From NCBI RefSeq assembly GCF_002864045.1, contig NZ_PJPV01000003.1, positions 62,001 through 126,000 on the forward strand: a DNA stretch of 64,000 nt. Reading direction: 5' to 3'. The position numbers and the translations under genes are program-made. This DNA comes from Endozoicomonas acroporae (GTDB lineage Bacteria; Pseudomonadota; Gammaproteobacteria; Pseudomonadales; Endozoicomonadaceae). This document shows positions 44,958 through 54,233 of this stretch, in pieces (within the stretch, counting starts at the first letter, position 1; each line of letters begins with the position of its first letter). The notes below the pieces were generated by a model that worked only from the letters and a program-made list of their open reading frames with translations, was not told where the DNA came from and searched no databases.

Positions 44958-45668
44958 ATGGACAATTTCTTCCAGCAGTGGCGTACCTATCGAACCGTTG
45001 TTGACCAGGGCTACATGGGGCACAACAGTATTGCTGACAATATCCTCAGGCAGATAGAGCCGCTGTCGCAAGGTTTGGATATTCTTGATCTGGGCTGTGG
45101 CGATGCCGAGGTGTTTTTCCAGCTGCTACCGGAGCTGACGGTCAATGTGTATCGGGGCGTTGATAGTTCTGCTGCGGCTCTTGAGGTTTTGACCCGGCGT
45201 TTTAACGGCAGGGATGTTGCGTTTCAACTTGACTGTCAGGATATGATGGATTTTTTATCGTCCTGTGATGGTCAGTTTGACATTATTCTCGCCGGGTTTT
45301 GTATCCATCATCTGTCGTTTGATGACAAAAAACGGTGCCTGGAGATGGCTTATCGCTGTCTTCGTGAGCATGGGGTGATGTTTATCTACGATGTATTTTT
45401 ACAGCCCGGCGAATCCAGGCAGAGATACCTTGCAAATTATCTGGCTTATATGCATTCCAACTGGACAGCCATGTCAGTTCGCGAGTTGGAGGCATTGAGT
45501 GCTCATATTACGGACTGTGACTTTCCGGAAGAGGTGCAGACGTTTCGGCAATGGTCAGAAGACGCCGGTTTTAAACAGGTCAGCAACCTGTGGGAAGGGG
45601 AGTGGCATTCCCATAAGCTGCTTCAGCTTAAACGGGGTGATGGCACAGTGGCGGTTACTTCACCCTGA
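44958..45668 (+). CDS. class I SAM-dependent methyltransferase
   Basis: A 236-residue Rossmann-fold methyltransferase. Motif I is LDILDLGCGDAEVFFQ, motif II ends at VYRGVDSSAAALEVL, and FDIILAGFCIHHLSF is motif IV. The long C-terminal segment (AYMHSNWTAMSVRELEALS) resembles those of small-molecule methyltransferases. The substrate is unknown. I chose the ATG at 44958, which starts MDNFFQQW; the frame opens 22 codons earlier without support. Confidence 0.85.
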   Translation: MDNFFQQWRTYRTVVDQGYMGHNSIADNILRQIEPLSQGLDILDLGCGDAEVFFQLLPELTVNVYRGVDSSAAALEVLTRRFNGRDVAFQLDCQDMMDFLSSCDGQFDIILAGFCIHHLSFDDKKRCLEMAYRCLREHGVMFIYDVFLQPGESRQRYLANYLAYMHSNWTAMSVRELEALSAHITDCDFPEEVQTFRQWSEDAGFKQVSNLWEGEWHSHKLLQLKRGDGTVAVTSP

Positions 45669-45671
45669 ATA

Positions 45672-45736
45672 TTGATCTGGGTCAACCTATATATTGATCT
45701 GGGTCAAGATAGTGGTTTACCGCAATAGGCCATACT
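45672..45736 (+). promoter_or_regulatory. predicted Anr/FNR-dependent promoter with two tandem boxes
   Basis: TTGATCTGGGTCAA occurs twice, at 45672-45685 and 45694-45707, with centres 22 bp apart (two helical turns). Each fits the FNR/Anr consensus TTGAT-N4-ATCAA with one mismatch. A plausible -10 (CATACT, 45731-45736) lies so that a start at about 45742 places the second box at -41.5, the class-II activation position. The CBS-domain gene begins 29 bases later. Low-oxygen induction is therefore predicted. Confidence 0.78.
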
Positions 45737-45770
45737 GATCCCGACAGTGTTTCTTCCGGGAGCCAGGGAT

Positions 45771-46259
45771 ATGAATAATGACAACCCCTTAGTTAGCATG
45801 ACGGCTGAACAAATCATGTGTCAGAAGGTGATGACTGTTCCCTCTGACTGGTCAGTGGATCGGCTGGCGCGCTTTTTGACGGATAAGGCCATTTCCGGTG
45901 CGCCGGTGGTGAATAATGCCGGACAGTTGATTGGCGTCGTGTCATTTTCCGATATTGTTCGGCAGGCAGGCAGTGGTCTGGTTGATCTGGCCAGGCGGGA
46001 TGATGATTTTTACAGCACCATGATCGATGATTCACTGTCACCGGAAGATCAGCGCTCTTTTCATGATCTGGTGGATCAGTCCGTTCTGGTCAATGATATT
46101 ATGACGCCGATGGTGTTTGAAGTGTCTCCGGATACACCGCTGATCCACGTCGCTGAAGCGATGGTTAAAGGGCGTATTCACCGGGTTATGGTCACCAGGG
46201 ATCGCTCACTGAAGGGGGTGATCAGTGCGCTGGATCTGTTGAAGGTGATGACGCTTTAG
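45771..46259 (+). CDS. tandem CBS-domain protein
   Basis: A 162-residue protein made of two CBS domains: residues about 12-70 (MTAEQIMCQKVMTVPSDWSV) and about 110-160 (MTPMVFEVSPDTPLIHVAEA). A linker of acidic, helical character joins them. CBS pairs sense AMP, ATP or similar nucleotides. The start is the ATG at 45771; the frame opens 8 codons earlier. The double Anr-type box just upstream suggests induction at low oxygen, in line with CBS proteins known to be Anr-regulated in Pseudomonas. Confidence 0.85.
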   Translation: MNNDNPLVSMTAEQIMCQKVMTVPSDWSVDRLARFLTDKAISGAPVVNNAGQLIGVVSFSDIVRQAGSGLVDLARRDDDFYSTMIDDSLSPEDQRSFHDLVDQSVLVNDIMTPMVFEVSPDTPLIHVAEAMVKGRIHRVMVTRDRSLKGVISALDLLKVMTL

Positions 46260-46265
46260 TGCATT

Positions 46266-46367
46266 AAGCGTTGATACCCATACCGTTCGTGCTGAGGCTT
46301 GTCGAAGTACGGTGGCACCATCCTTCGACAAGCTCAGGATGAACGGGGTGTACGGGTATTAACGCTT
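46266..46367. repeat. long palindrome after the CBS gene
   Basis: Two arms of about 45 bp face each other: AAGCGTTGATACCCATACCG at the left, and its partner ending GGGTATTAACGCTT at the right, around GAAGTACGGTGGCACCATCC. It includes the CTTCGACAAGCTCAGGA core seen in family C. It starts seven bases past the CBS stop and may act as a terminator. Confidence 0.75.
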
Positions 46368-46372
46368 TGCTG

Positions 46373-46548
46373 CACTAGTGCATGGTTTCAATGAGTTTGA
46401 CGTGTACAATCTCCGTTCACCCTGAGCGGAGTCGAAGGGTGCTTGGCACAATCTATCAGAGTCCGGAGTTTCCGCCCTTCGACAGGCTCAGGACGAACGG
46501 AGTGCGGAGGCACGACAACCCGTCAAACGCATTGAAACCATGTACTAG
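46373..46548. repeat. interspersed inverted repeat, family C copy 2
   Basis: A 176-bp element, inverted relative to 12661-12829. The left end is CTAGTGCATGGTTTCAATG and the right end is CATTGAAACCATGTACTAG. Both terminal repeats are present here, whereas copy 1 has lost its right end. Confidence 0.88.
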
Positions 46549-46598
46549 GTGTTTGCGGAGTATTGCTCCTGCATTTCCAGGATACTGTACATAAAAAA

Positions 46599-46624
46599 AG
46601 GTACCGGTTGACCGGTACCTTTTT
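46599..46624. terminator. rho-independent terminator, bidirectional
   Basis: An A-run, then GGTACCGGT, a short loop, ACCGGTACC and a T-run. It lies between the repeats and the 3' end of the OmpA-like gene (minus strand), so it can terminate that gene. Confidence 0.8.
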
Positions 46625-46664
46625 GAAGATCGCTAACCGTGTAGTCCAATCAAATCAGAAACGA

Positions 46665-47150
46665 TTAACGAAAGATCCTCATTTCAACCCGACGATTCTG
46701 CGAACGGTCGTTTCCTTTGCTGTTGAGGGTAGCGGGGCTGTGTTTGCCTTTACCCGACGTTGTAATACGTTCTTCTTCGATACCTTTATGCATCAGGTAC
46801 GCTTTTACCGCGAGGGCCCGACTCTCAGAAAGATTCTGGTTTGCCCGGCTTGAACCAATTTTGCAGGTATAGCCCGTGAGTTCGATACGCCTGGAGTCAC
46901 CCATGTGTTCTGCCACGGTATCCAGTAACTTACGATCCTCCATATCAAGAACCGAAGTTCCAAAATCAAAATATATGGCCTTGGGCGGCTTTTCCGCAAA
47001 AGCACAGAAGGGGCCAAAATCACAGTCGAAAATGCTATTGGTTGATTGGTAATCACTGGCGGCCATTTCACTGCTGGTTTGCTTTAAGCCGCAGGCTGTT
47101 GTCAGAAGGGCTGCTGTCAGAAGGGCGGTTATTTTGAGTTGCCTTATCAT
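46665..47150 (-). CDS. OmpA/Pal-family outer-membrane lipoprotein
   Basis: A 161-residue lipoprotein. A signal peptide ends in the lipobox LLTTAC, and residues from about 75 form an OmpA-like peptidoglycan-binding domain (AIYFDFGTSVLDMEDRKLL, RIELTGYTCKIGSSRANQ, LSESRALAVKAYL, NRRVEMRIFR). It would anchor the outer membrane to the cell wall. The ATG at 47150 follows GGAG with correct spacing; the frame opens 74 codons upstream but without a signal. Monocistronic. Confidence 0.88.
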   Translation of the reverse strand: MIRQLKITALLTAALLTTACGLKQTSSEMAASDYQSTNSIFDCDFGPFCAFAEKPPKAIYFDFGTSVLDMEDRKLLDTVAEHMGDSRRIELTGYTCKIGSSRANQNLSESRALAVKAYLMHKGIEEERITTSGKGKHSPATLNSKGNDRSQNRRVEMRIFR

Positions 47151-47444
47151 GGTAATTCTCCATCCATGGTGTTTAGTGATGTTTGATTCCCTTTTATGGG
47201 AATTTCTACTGAGTATAGTGCTGTGCTTTCCCGTTGCAGGGCCTGTTGGGAAATCTTTTGGGCAGGTGTCAGTAAGACTGATTTTTGACAGACTGTGCGG
47301 GCTTTCAGGGATGAGCGGCAGGACGCAGGGAGCCAATTGTAAAAGTGCTGTCTCCCGGTCACGCCTCCACACCCCTGATCATTCAACAGATGTGGAGATG
47401 TAACCCGGAGTCAGCACCCATCAGACATGGATTTTCAGCGCCGG

Positions 47445-48566
47445 TTAAACCTCAGTCAGCACCAGAGCTGCTGGTTTGTAAGGCAGGTTTTGTGCCTGGG
47501 CAACGCTTTCACAGGTAACAACACCCCGGCAAACATTCAGGCCTGCCAACAGGTGAGGATTATCTTCCAGGGCCTTGCGAGTCCCTTGGTTGGCAATCTG
47601 AAGAACATAAGGCAGTGTTGCATTGTTCAGGGCCAGGGTAGAAGTACGGGCGACCGCCCCGGGCATGTTGGCGACGCAGTAATGCACCACTTCATCAACG
47701 ATAAAGGTCGGTTCGGCATGGGTGGTCGCCACGGAAGTTTCTGCACAGCCACCCTGATCAATGGCCACATCGACAATAACAGAGCCTGATTTCATCCTGC
47801 TAACCAGCTCCTGAGTGATGAGCTTGGGTGCTGCTGCTCCGGGCAGCAGAACACTGCCAATGACCAGGTCAGCGGATAGCACATGCTGCTCAATAGACTG
47901 GGAAGTGGAGTATACGGTACGAACACGGTTGCCATATTGGGCATCCAGCCAGCGCAGGGCATCCACTGAACGGTCAAGTACCACCACCTCGGCACCCATG
48001 CCGACTGCCATCGCGGTGGCATTCTGGCCAACAACCCCGGCACCGATAATGACCACCTTGGCAGGTTCAACGCCGGGAACCCCGCCAAGCAGCATGCCGC
48101 GTCCGGCCATGGATTTTTCCAGACATCGTGCACCGGCCTGGATAGACATGCGCCCGGCCACTTCAGACATGGGGGCCAGCAGTGGCAAACGACCCCGGGC
48201 ATCGGTTACGGTTTCGTAAGCGATACAGGTTGCCCCGGAATTGATCAGGTCTGTGGTCTGTGGCACATCTGGTGCGAGGTGCAGATAGGTGAACAGTGTG
48301 TGGTGGGGTTTCAGTCTGGTGCGCTCAACAGCCTGGGGCTCTTTTACTTTCACGATAAGCTCAGCTGCCTGAAAAACCGCTTCCGCCGTGTCCAGGATGG
48401 TGGCACCTGAGGCCAGATAGTCCTCATTGAAGAAACCGACGCCATTACCGGCATGGTCTTCAACAAACACCTCGTGTCCGTTGTGAACCAGCTCTTTAAC
48501 AACAGCCGGGGTCAGGCCTACGCGGTACTCGTGATTCTTGATTTCCTTGGGAATACCTATCCGCAT
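47445..48566 (-). CDS. ald: alanine dehydrogenase
   Basis: Catalyses L-alanine + NAD+ to pyruvate + ammonia. 373 residues, usual length. MRIGIPKEIKNHEYRVGLTP opens the family, Lys in IVKVKEPQ and His in HTLFTYLHLAPD are at the active site, and VIIGAGVVGQNATAMAVGMG is the NAD fold. The ATG at 48566 follows GGAG; an upstream in-frame start is not supported. The divergent neighbour is a truncated glutamine synthetase. Confidence 0.94.
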   Translation of the reverse strand: MRIGIPKEIKNHEYRVGLTPAVVKELVHNGHEVFVEDHAGNGVGFFNEDYLASGATILDTAEAVFQAAELIVKVKEPQAVERTRLKPHHTLFTYLHLAPDVPQTTDLINSGATCIAYETVTDARGRLPLLAPMSEVAGRMSIQAGARCLEKSMAGRGMLLGGVPGVEPAKVVIIGAGVVGQNATAMAVGMGAEVVVLDRSVDALRWLDAQYGNRVRTVYSTSQSIEQHVLSADLVIGSVLLPGAAAPKLITQELVSRMKSGSVIVDVAIDQGGCAETSVATTHAEPTFIVDEVVHYCVANMPGAVARTSTLALNNATLPYVLQIANQGTRKALEDNPHLLAGLNVCRGVVTCESVAQAQNLPYKPAALVLTEV

Positions 48567-48777
48567 ATTCAACTCCATGATCCTATTAAATTGGGATATA
48601 ACAATATTTAACATCAATTTTCACAGGATTTTATCTTGAATATGACTTTTTATTGGTTTTTTCATCTAAAAAATATTTTTGAATGAATTTTTTGCTCTGT
48701 GTTCAGGAGACATAACAGATAAAGCCCTGTAACCGCCGGTAAATTAGCTTGTGTTAAAAAAACCAGGGGATCCATCA

Positions 48778-49167
48778 ATGCCAGATTTCAAAACAGAACT
48801 CGCTGACTATCTTGAGCGCTATCCGAACACTGCCTACATCGATACCTTATTACCTGATATTAATAGTTTTATCAGAGGGAAACGTATTCCTGCATCGGGC
48901 TTTAAAAAGCTGGAAAAAGGTTGCTACCTGCCTTGTTCCATATTTTCCCTGGACATTACCGGCGTCACCATAGAAGAAGCCGGGCTGGGAATCACCATCG
49001 GAGAGCCTGATCGCCTGTGTGTCCCATTACCCGGAACGCTTGTTCCCTCCGCTGCGGATCCGGAGAAAATTGCCCAGGTTCTTTTAACGATGGAGGAAGA
49101 CGACGGCAGTTGTTTTGCCTTTGAACCGAGGAATGTCCTCAGCAATATTGTTCAGCGATTGATTTGA
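48778..49167 (+). pseudogene. truncated glutamine synthetase (PuuA/GlnA-like), N-terminal part only
   Basis: The 129-residue frame matches the N-terminal domain of GS-family gamma-glutamylpolyamine synthetases: LERYPNTAYIDTLLPDINSF, IRGKRIPASGFKKLEKGCY, ITIGEPDRLCVPLPGTLVPS and FEPRNVLSNIV. It ends at a TGA about 130 residues in, whereas the family has around 450; the catalytic C-terminal barrel is gone. AGGGGAT precedes the ATG at 48778. The region to about 49371 shows no GS remnant. The product alone cannot be active. Confidence 0.85.
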
Positions 49168-49371
49168 CCAGGACTGAACTGACCGAAGCCTGTGTAAGAG
49201 GCTTTCAGATAATGACCCATGATGTACAGTATATGGAGAAATACCAACCCTCCTTGGTGATCACAAAGAACTATACCAGACTACCGCCTACTAAAAAGAA
49301 AAGATCGTCGCATACATACTTTTGCTGTGCACTGAAGGTACCGGTTTTTTGCGATCACACAGTATTGATAA

Positions 49372-49776
49372 GTGAGCTGTATGCCCGGGATGAAACTGGA
49401 TTATGTCGTGACTTCAGCAGGTAATATGGTGACCATGGCCAAAAGGAGCCTTAATGACAAAGAGCTTATGGAGATGCTGTCATCCAGAGCGACGTGCTCA
49501 GGGTGTAATATTTATTTTTTGCAGGGTACCAAAGTTACGGTTTGCGGCCATCGGGTTTGTAACCAGTGCTGGCTTAGTAATGAACAACGCTGTCCCAATC
49601 GTCGGTGTGGCGATGACAAGAAACTGGAAAACTACGATATTTCCAGCATGGATGAGATTGGCAGGTTGTTTGTGAACTGTCCGCTGAGTGGCTGTAGAGA
49701 AATACTCTCCTATGCAGAAACTGACGCACATATAGCTGCACATAACCTGCCGGAGCCTGGTCAGAATAATGAATGA
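49372..49776 (+). CDS. RING finger plus TRAF-type zinc finger protein (candidate effector)
   Basis: A 134-residue protein with two zinc motifs. Residues 42-79 form a RING-type finger: C42-x2-C45, C58-x-H60-x2-C63-x2-C66, C74-x4-C79 (the last pair has an extra two residues). Residues 103-124 form a C-x4-C-x11-H-x3-H finger (CPLSGCREILSYAETDAHIAAH region) like TRAF/SIAH zinc fingers. This order occurs in eukaryotic ubiquitin ligases. I report the ATG at 49372, but later in-frame ATGs at 49390, 49426 and 49435 are equally possible; a strong AAAGGAG points to an ATG at 49454 in another frame, which I reject. The gene lies between two broken housekeeping genes. Confidence 0.75.
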   Translation: MSCMPGMKLDYVVTSAGNMVTMAKRSLNDKELMEMLSSRATCSGCNIYFLQGTKVTVCGHRVCNQCWLSNEQRCPNRRCGDDKKLENYDISSMDEIGRLFVNCPLSGCREILSYAETDAHIAAHNLPEPGQNNE

Positions 49777-50070
49777 CCCGGGATACTGGCCGCCAGTGGC
49801 TTTGCGCTGCCGTTTGTTCAGGAGTTTGAATTTATCCCGGTCTCCGGGAAGTTTCTTGGCCGCTGGCGGGAGCTGGAAATTGTTGCCTGGCGTGATGAGC
49901 AACAGCTTAAACTCTGGTTTGAAGTCGATCGTCAGCAACGGGGTTTGCAGGGTATGTTATCCAGACTGCTGGGTAGAGGTGAGTTGCATCGACACCTGGA
50001 AATATCGGTGGAGACAATGCCGGAAGCACTGGCTGAACAGGTGATTGCGTTTCTTGATCAGACCATGTGA
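49777..50070 (+). pseudogene. spo0M-like remnant, C-terminal part only
   Basis: The frame right after the RING stop, in the same phase, reads without a start codon as the C-terminal half of the Spo0M family: FVQEFEFIPVSGKFLGRWRE, KLWFEVDRQQRGLQGMLSRL and a short helical tail to the TGA at 50068. About half of the protein, and any start, is missing. No upstream spo0M part is seen. Confidence 0.75.
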
Positions 50071-50118
50071 TCGGCAATTTTCTGCTGAGCCAGTGCTTCG
50101 ACATCGTCGTTTTATCGA

Positions 50119-51147
50119 CTATTTTTTATTGGCGTATTTCATGGAATCCAGAGCTACGGCAAAGATAATAATTCCCCCCTTGATAATAAACTGCCAGTAA
50201 GGGTTGATGCCGATATAAGTCATACCGTAGTTAATGATGGTAAAGATCAATACGCCGGTGACCACGCCCATGATACTGCCGACGCCACCGGCAAAAGACA
50301 CCCCGCCAACCACACAGGCGGCAATGGCATCCAGTTCATACAAAAAACCCAGGTTATTGGTGGCAGAACCAATACGCCCGGCTTCCAGAAGACCGGCAAA
50401 GGCATAAAACACACCGGAAAGCGCATACACCTTCAGCAGGGTAAGTGGTACGTTGACACCAGATACTTTGGCCGCCTCCGGGTTACCACCGATGGCAAAG
50501 ATGTTTTTGCCAAAGACGGTTTTGTTCCACAGTACCCAGCTGAAAATAATGGCAATAACCGCATAGAAGGTGATGTAGGAAAGCCGGAAGTCACCCAGTC
50601 GGATAAAGCCCTGGGTAAATTCGGAGAACTGAGTGGCAAAACCGGCCACTGGCGAAGCGCCCACATAGTCATAGTAGAGGGAGTTCACGCCATAGACGAT
50701 AATCATCGTACCCATGGTGGCGATGAACGGCGTCACTTTCAGGTAGGCGACCACCAGCCCGTTCACCAGACCGATCAATGCACCAATGGCACAGACAATC
50801 ATGATAACAGCAGGGATCGGCAGTGGCCCCAGCTCCGGGAAGACTTTGTTGACATTTTCCAGGGCTTGCAACAGGGTTGCCGAGATGACCGCTGCCAGAC
50901 CAACCTGACGACCGGCAGAAAGGTCGGTTCCCTGGGTAACGATCAGACTGGCAACCCCCAGGGCGATAATAATTCTGACCGACGACTGGGTCAGGATATT
51001 GCTGAGGTTTCTTAAACTTACAAACGACGGTTCCTGTATAATGATCACCGCCAGAAGAATCAGCAGCACCGCATAGATACCACCTTCTTTTACCAGGCGC
51101 AGAACACTCAGTTGTTTTCCCGCCGTCAGACTGCTGGCAACACTCAT
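50119..51147 (-). CDS. mglC: galactose/methyl-galactoside ABC transporter permease MglC
   Basis: Inner-membrane permease with about 9-10 spans, 342 residues. The BPD_transp_2 pattern is clear in IALGVASLIVTQGTDLSAGR, AIGGNPEAAKVSGVNV and AACVVGGVSFAGGVGSIMG. It is the third gene of the mglBAC operon. Usual length and no disruption. Confidence 0.93.
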   Translation of the reverse strand: MSVASSLTAGKQLSVLRLVKEGGIYAVLLILLAVIIIQEPSFVSLRNLSNILTQSSVRIIIALGVASLIVTQGTDLSAGRQVGLAAVISATLLQALENVNKVFPELGPLPIPAVIMIVCAIGALIGLVNGLVVAYLKVTPFIATMGTMIIVYGVNSLYYDYVGASPVAGFATQFSEFTQGFIRLGDFRLSYITFYAVIAIIFSWVLWNKTVFGKNIFAIGGNPEAAKVSGVNVPLTLLKVYALSGVFYAFAGLLEAGRIGSATNNLGFLYELDAIAACVVGGVSFAGGVGSIMGVVTGVLIFTIINYGMTYIGINPYWQFIIKGGIIIFAVALDSMKYANKK

Positions 51148-51188
51148 GGCAGTCTCTCCCCCTGTTCGTTTCAGTAAATAAAAATGCG

Positions 51189-52712
51189 TTATAGATAGCG
51201 TGCAGCCAGTTCAAGAATTTCGTGCTGCGTGGTTTCCCGGGTATTGACAATGCCGGCAACCCGGCCATTACTCATTACCATGATGCGGTCAGTGACACCC
51301 AGCAACTCAGGCATTTCTGAAGAAATCATAATGATGCCTTTATCCTTTTTCGCCAGATCCAGAATCAGCTGATAGATTTCAAACTTGGCACCCACATCAA
51401 TCCCCCGGGTCGGTTCATCCAGCATCAGGATTTCCGGTTGGGTCAGAAGCCAGCGGCCAATGACCACTTTCTGTTGGTTACCGCCGGAGAGTGATCCGAT
51501 GTGCGTTTTATGACCGGGTGTTTTTACCTTCATGGCATCAATGACCCACTGGGTATCCGCCCCCATGGTCTGATTACTTAACAGGCCAAAACGTTGTCTG
51601 TACTTTTCAATATTGGCAATCAGAGCGTTAAAGGTGATGTCGAGTGTGGCGTAGATACCCGTCGCACGTCGCTCTTCGGTGACCAGAGAGAAGCCATTCT
51701 GGATGGCCTGGTATGCATCCTTATTGTCCAGTGTCTTTCCATGCAGCTTGATGACGCCCGCACTTTTATCGCGAATACCAAAAATGGTTTCCACGACATC
51801 GGTACGACGGGCACCCACCAGACCGGCGATACCCAGAATTTCCCCTTTACGGAGTTCAAAGCTGACATCCTGTATGGAGGGCTGGTTTTTGGCGGTCAAA
51901 TGCTCAACCTGAAGGATCACTTCTTTCGGCTGGTGATCCCGCTGAGGGAATCGCTGGGTCAGTTCCCGCCCCACCATCAAGCTGATGATCTGGTCCATAT
52001 CCAGACCTGCCAGTGGCCGGGTAGTCACCCATTGACCATCCCGAAGTATGGTAATGTCGTCGCAGATAGAAAAAATTTCTTCCATCTTATGAGAGATGTA
52101 GACAATACCGCAGCCACGCTCTTTTAATTTATTAATGATGGTAAACAGGTGGCGGACTTCTTTTTCTGAAAGGGACGAAGTCGGTTCATCCATAATGACA
52201 ATTTTGGCGTTGTAGGAAAATGCCTTGGCAATTTCCACCATCTGTCGTTTGGAAACAGACAGATCCGCCACCTTATCTTTTGGATCAACATCAATATCCA
52301 GCTCGTCAAAGATCTTTTTGGTTTCGTCGTACATGGTTTTGTGATCAATAAAACCATGTTTCTTTGGGTAACGACCCAACCAGACATTGTCCATCACGCT
52401 GGATTGCAATACCTGGTTCAGCTCCTGATGCACCATGGAAACACCGTGAGTGAGTGCTTCCTTTGATGAGGTAAATTCAGTGGCCTTGCCTTGAAAATAA
52501 ATACTGCCTTCGTCTTTTTCATAAATACCGAAAAGACATTTTAAGAGCGTTGATTTGCCGGCACCATTTTCCCCCATCAGGGCATGGACGGAGTGAGGAC
52601 GCACTTTTAGATTAACCCGGTCCAGGGCTTTTACTCCGGGAAATGATTTGCTGATGTCGGTCATTTCCAGAAGCCATTCACTGTCGTTAATCAAATGGTT
52701 GCTGGTATCCAT
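51189..52712 (-). CDS. mglA: galactose/methyl-galactoside ABC transporter ATP-binding protein MglA
   Basis: A 507-residue double ATPase. Two Walker A motifs ([16 protein letters not shown] in the first half; the degenerate [16 protein letters not shown] in the second), two signature regions ([32 protein letters not shown]) and two Walker B ([23 protein letters not shown]). I chose the ATG at 52712, which gives the standard length; a 60-codon extension upstream is unsupported. It energises MglC. Confidence 0.93.
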   Translation of the reverse strand: MDTSNHLINDSEWLLEMTDISKSFPGVKALDRVNLKVRPHSVHALMGENGAGKSTLLKCLFGIYEKDEGSIYFQGKATEFTSSKEALTHGVSMVHQELNQVLQSSVMDNVWLGRYPKKHGFIDHKTMYDETKKIFDELDIDVDPKDKVADLSVSKRQMVEIAKAFSYNAKIVIMDEPTSSLSEKEVRHLFTIINKLKERGCGIVYISHKMEEIFSICDDITILRDGQWVTTRPLAGLDMDQIISLMVGRELTQRFPQRDHQPKEVILQVEHLTAKNQPSIQDVSFELRKGEILGIAGLVGARRTDVVETIFGIRDKSAGVIKLHGKTLDNKDAYQAIQNGFSLVTEERRATGIYATLDITFNALIANIEKYRQRFGLLSNQTMGADTQWVIDAMKVKTPGHKTHIGSLSGGNQQKVVIGRWLLTQPEILMLDEPTRGIDVGAKFEIYQLILDLAKKDKGIIMISSEMPELLGVTDRIMVMSNGRVAGIVNTRETTQHEILELAARYL

Positions 52713-52818
52713 AGCATTCTGACTTTTCAGAGATAAAGAGCACCCGGAAAGGGCATCGGAAATGCCTGGGAGGCTGCTCTTTTGAATAAGAAACGGAGTT
52801 GAAAATTTGGCCTGGTTT

Positions 52819-53018
52819 CCTCTCGTTCCCATGCTTCTGAGGGTGTTGCAAAAAGTATAAAAGCCTTGAACCACAGAGACACGAAGACACAAAGAAAGCC
52901 TTTTTGTTTGCCGAGCGTAGCTCCGGCAAGCCCAGATAAAACTTTGTGTCTTTGTGCCTTTGTGGTTCCCTTCTTTTTAGGCCTTCCGCAATACCCTCTT
53001 CTGCGTGGGAACGAGGGG
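52819..53018. repeat. inverted-repeat element, family E copy 2
   Basis: A 200-bp element with long terminal inverted repeats: CCTCTCGTTCCCATGC at the left and GCGTGGGAACGAGGGG at the right, and inner arms around CACAGAGACACGAAGACAC and TGTGTCTTTGTGCCTTTGTGG. It lies in the mglB-mglA gap. Confidence 0.87.
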
Positions 53019-53041
53019 TTAGTCAGACCTTAACCTGCCTG

Positions 53042-54016
53042 TCACAAGTCGTCTTTATCGACACCCACGTAAGGTACGCGAACGATTTTATTTTCGATAT
53101 TCCAGTTGGTGCCTTCACCTGCGGCTTTGCCATTGGCCAGGTTATTGGCTAACTGAAAAGCGGCTTTAGCCTGGTTATTGGCGTCGTTCAGTACGGTTCC
53201 CTGCATCTGCCCGCCCTTAATCAGTGCCAGTGCTTCTGTCAGGGCATCAACGCCAAACACGGGAATGGCGGATTTACCTGCGGCTTTCAGGGACTCGATA
53301 GCGCCCATGGCCATGGCATCATTGTTGGCGATAACCACTTCAATTTTGTCGGCATTCGGGCCAGAGATCCAGGCATCAACCTTGTCTTTTGCCATGGCGG
53401 TATCCCACATGGCGGTATCCATATGGAGTTCTGCCGTCGGGTAGCCCCGGTCATTCAGTGCAGAGATGACATAGGACGTTCTTGCTTCTGCGTCCGGGTG
53501 ACCGGGCTCACCTTTCAGTAATACATACTGGATCCTGCCATCACCGTTCAGATCCCAGGCTGAGTTTCTGGCCCAGTGCTCAGCAATCAGTTCTCCCTGG
53601 ATAATGCCCGATTCCTTGGAGTCAGTGCCAACGTAGTAAGCATGCTTATAGCTGGCCAGGGCTTCAGCGGTGGGCTCTTTGTTGTAGAAGACAATGGGAA
53701 CATCATCGTACTTGGCTTTTTGAATGATGACCGGAGCGGCGGCAGGATCCACCAGATTAATCGCCAGAGCATCCACCCCTCTGGCCAGCATAACGTCAAC
53801 CTGGTCATTCTGCTTGGACTGATCGTTCTGCGAGTCGTTCATCAGCAGTCGAACACCGTCAACCTTGTCGGCTTCTGCTTCGATAGCCCGGCGAACGCTT
53901 GCCATAAAGTTATCGTCGTATTTGTAAACGGTAACGCCCAGGGTAGTGCTGGCCTGAGCGGCACTGCCAATGGTCATCGCTGCAATCATGGCAGCCAGCG
54001 CTGTGACTTTTTTCAT
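53042..54016 (-). CDS. mglB: galactose/methyl-galactoside-binding protein MglB
   Basis: Periplasmic sugar-binding protein, 324 residues with a signal peptide ([22 protein letters not shown]). Family motifs include [38 protein letters not shown] and [20 protein letters not shown] in GAAGGACAACC precedes the ATG at 54016. It is the first gene of mglBAC and is divergent from a two-component system. It captures galactose, glucose or methyl-galactosides and serves chemotaxis in relatives. Confidence 0.93.
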   Translation of the reverse strand: MKKVTALAAMIAAMTIGSAAQASTTLGVTVYKYDDNFMASVRRAIEAEADKVDGVRLLMNDSQNDQSKQNDQVDVMLARGVDALAINLVDPAAAPVIIQKAKYDDVPIVFYNKEPTAEALASYKHAYYVGTDSKESGIIQGELIAEHWARNSAWDLNGDGRIQYVLLKGEPGHPDAEARTSYVISALNDRGYPTAELHMDTAMWDTAMAKDKVDAWISGPNADKIEVVIANNDAMAMGAIESLKAAGKSAIPVFGVDALTEALALIKGGQMQGTVLNDANNQAKAAFQLANNLANGKAAGEGTNWNIENKIVRVPYVGVDKDDL

Positions 54017-54233
54017 GGTTGTCCTTCGGTGAATTTCTGTGTGTTTTGATGGTATCAGATAGTGCTTGCTGTTAGGGTAAGGCAGCTCAACGAAATGTAA
54101 CAAAGTCTTAACACAGCGGTCATAAATAGGTACGTCGATCGACGTCCATATTGTCAGGGATCAATAGTTTTGCTCAGCAATGATTGGGATAATCCTGCCT
54201 GACGACGTGGTTATTATATGGTTAGGGGGAACT

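Noticed and set aside
45669-45710. Tandem direct repeat read as a simple repeat
   Set aside because: The units match the FNR/Anr consensus at promoter spacing, so a regulatory reading explains them better.
49164-49424. 86-codon frame between the glutamine synthetase fragment and the RING gene
   Set aside because: It has a TTG start, no ribosome site and no recognisable family. It may be junction sequence left by the rearrangement.
49454-49675. Frame with strong AAAGGAG ribosome site inside the RING gene
   Set aside because: The product has no zinc motif or homology, while the overlapping frame keeps all RING and TRAF-type ligands. The ribosome-like site is probably coincidental.
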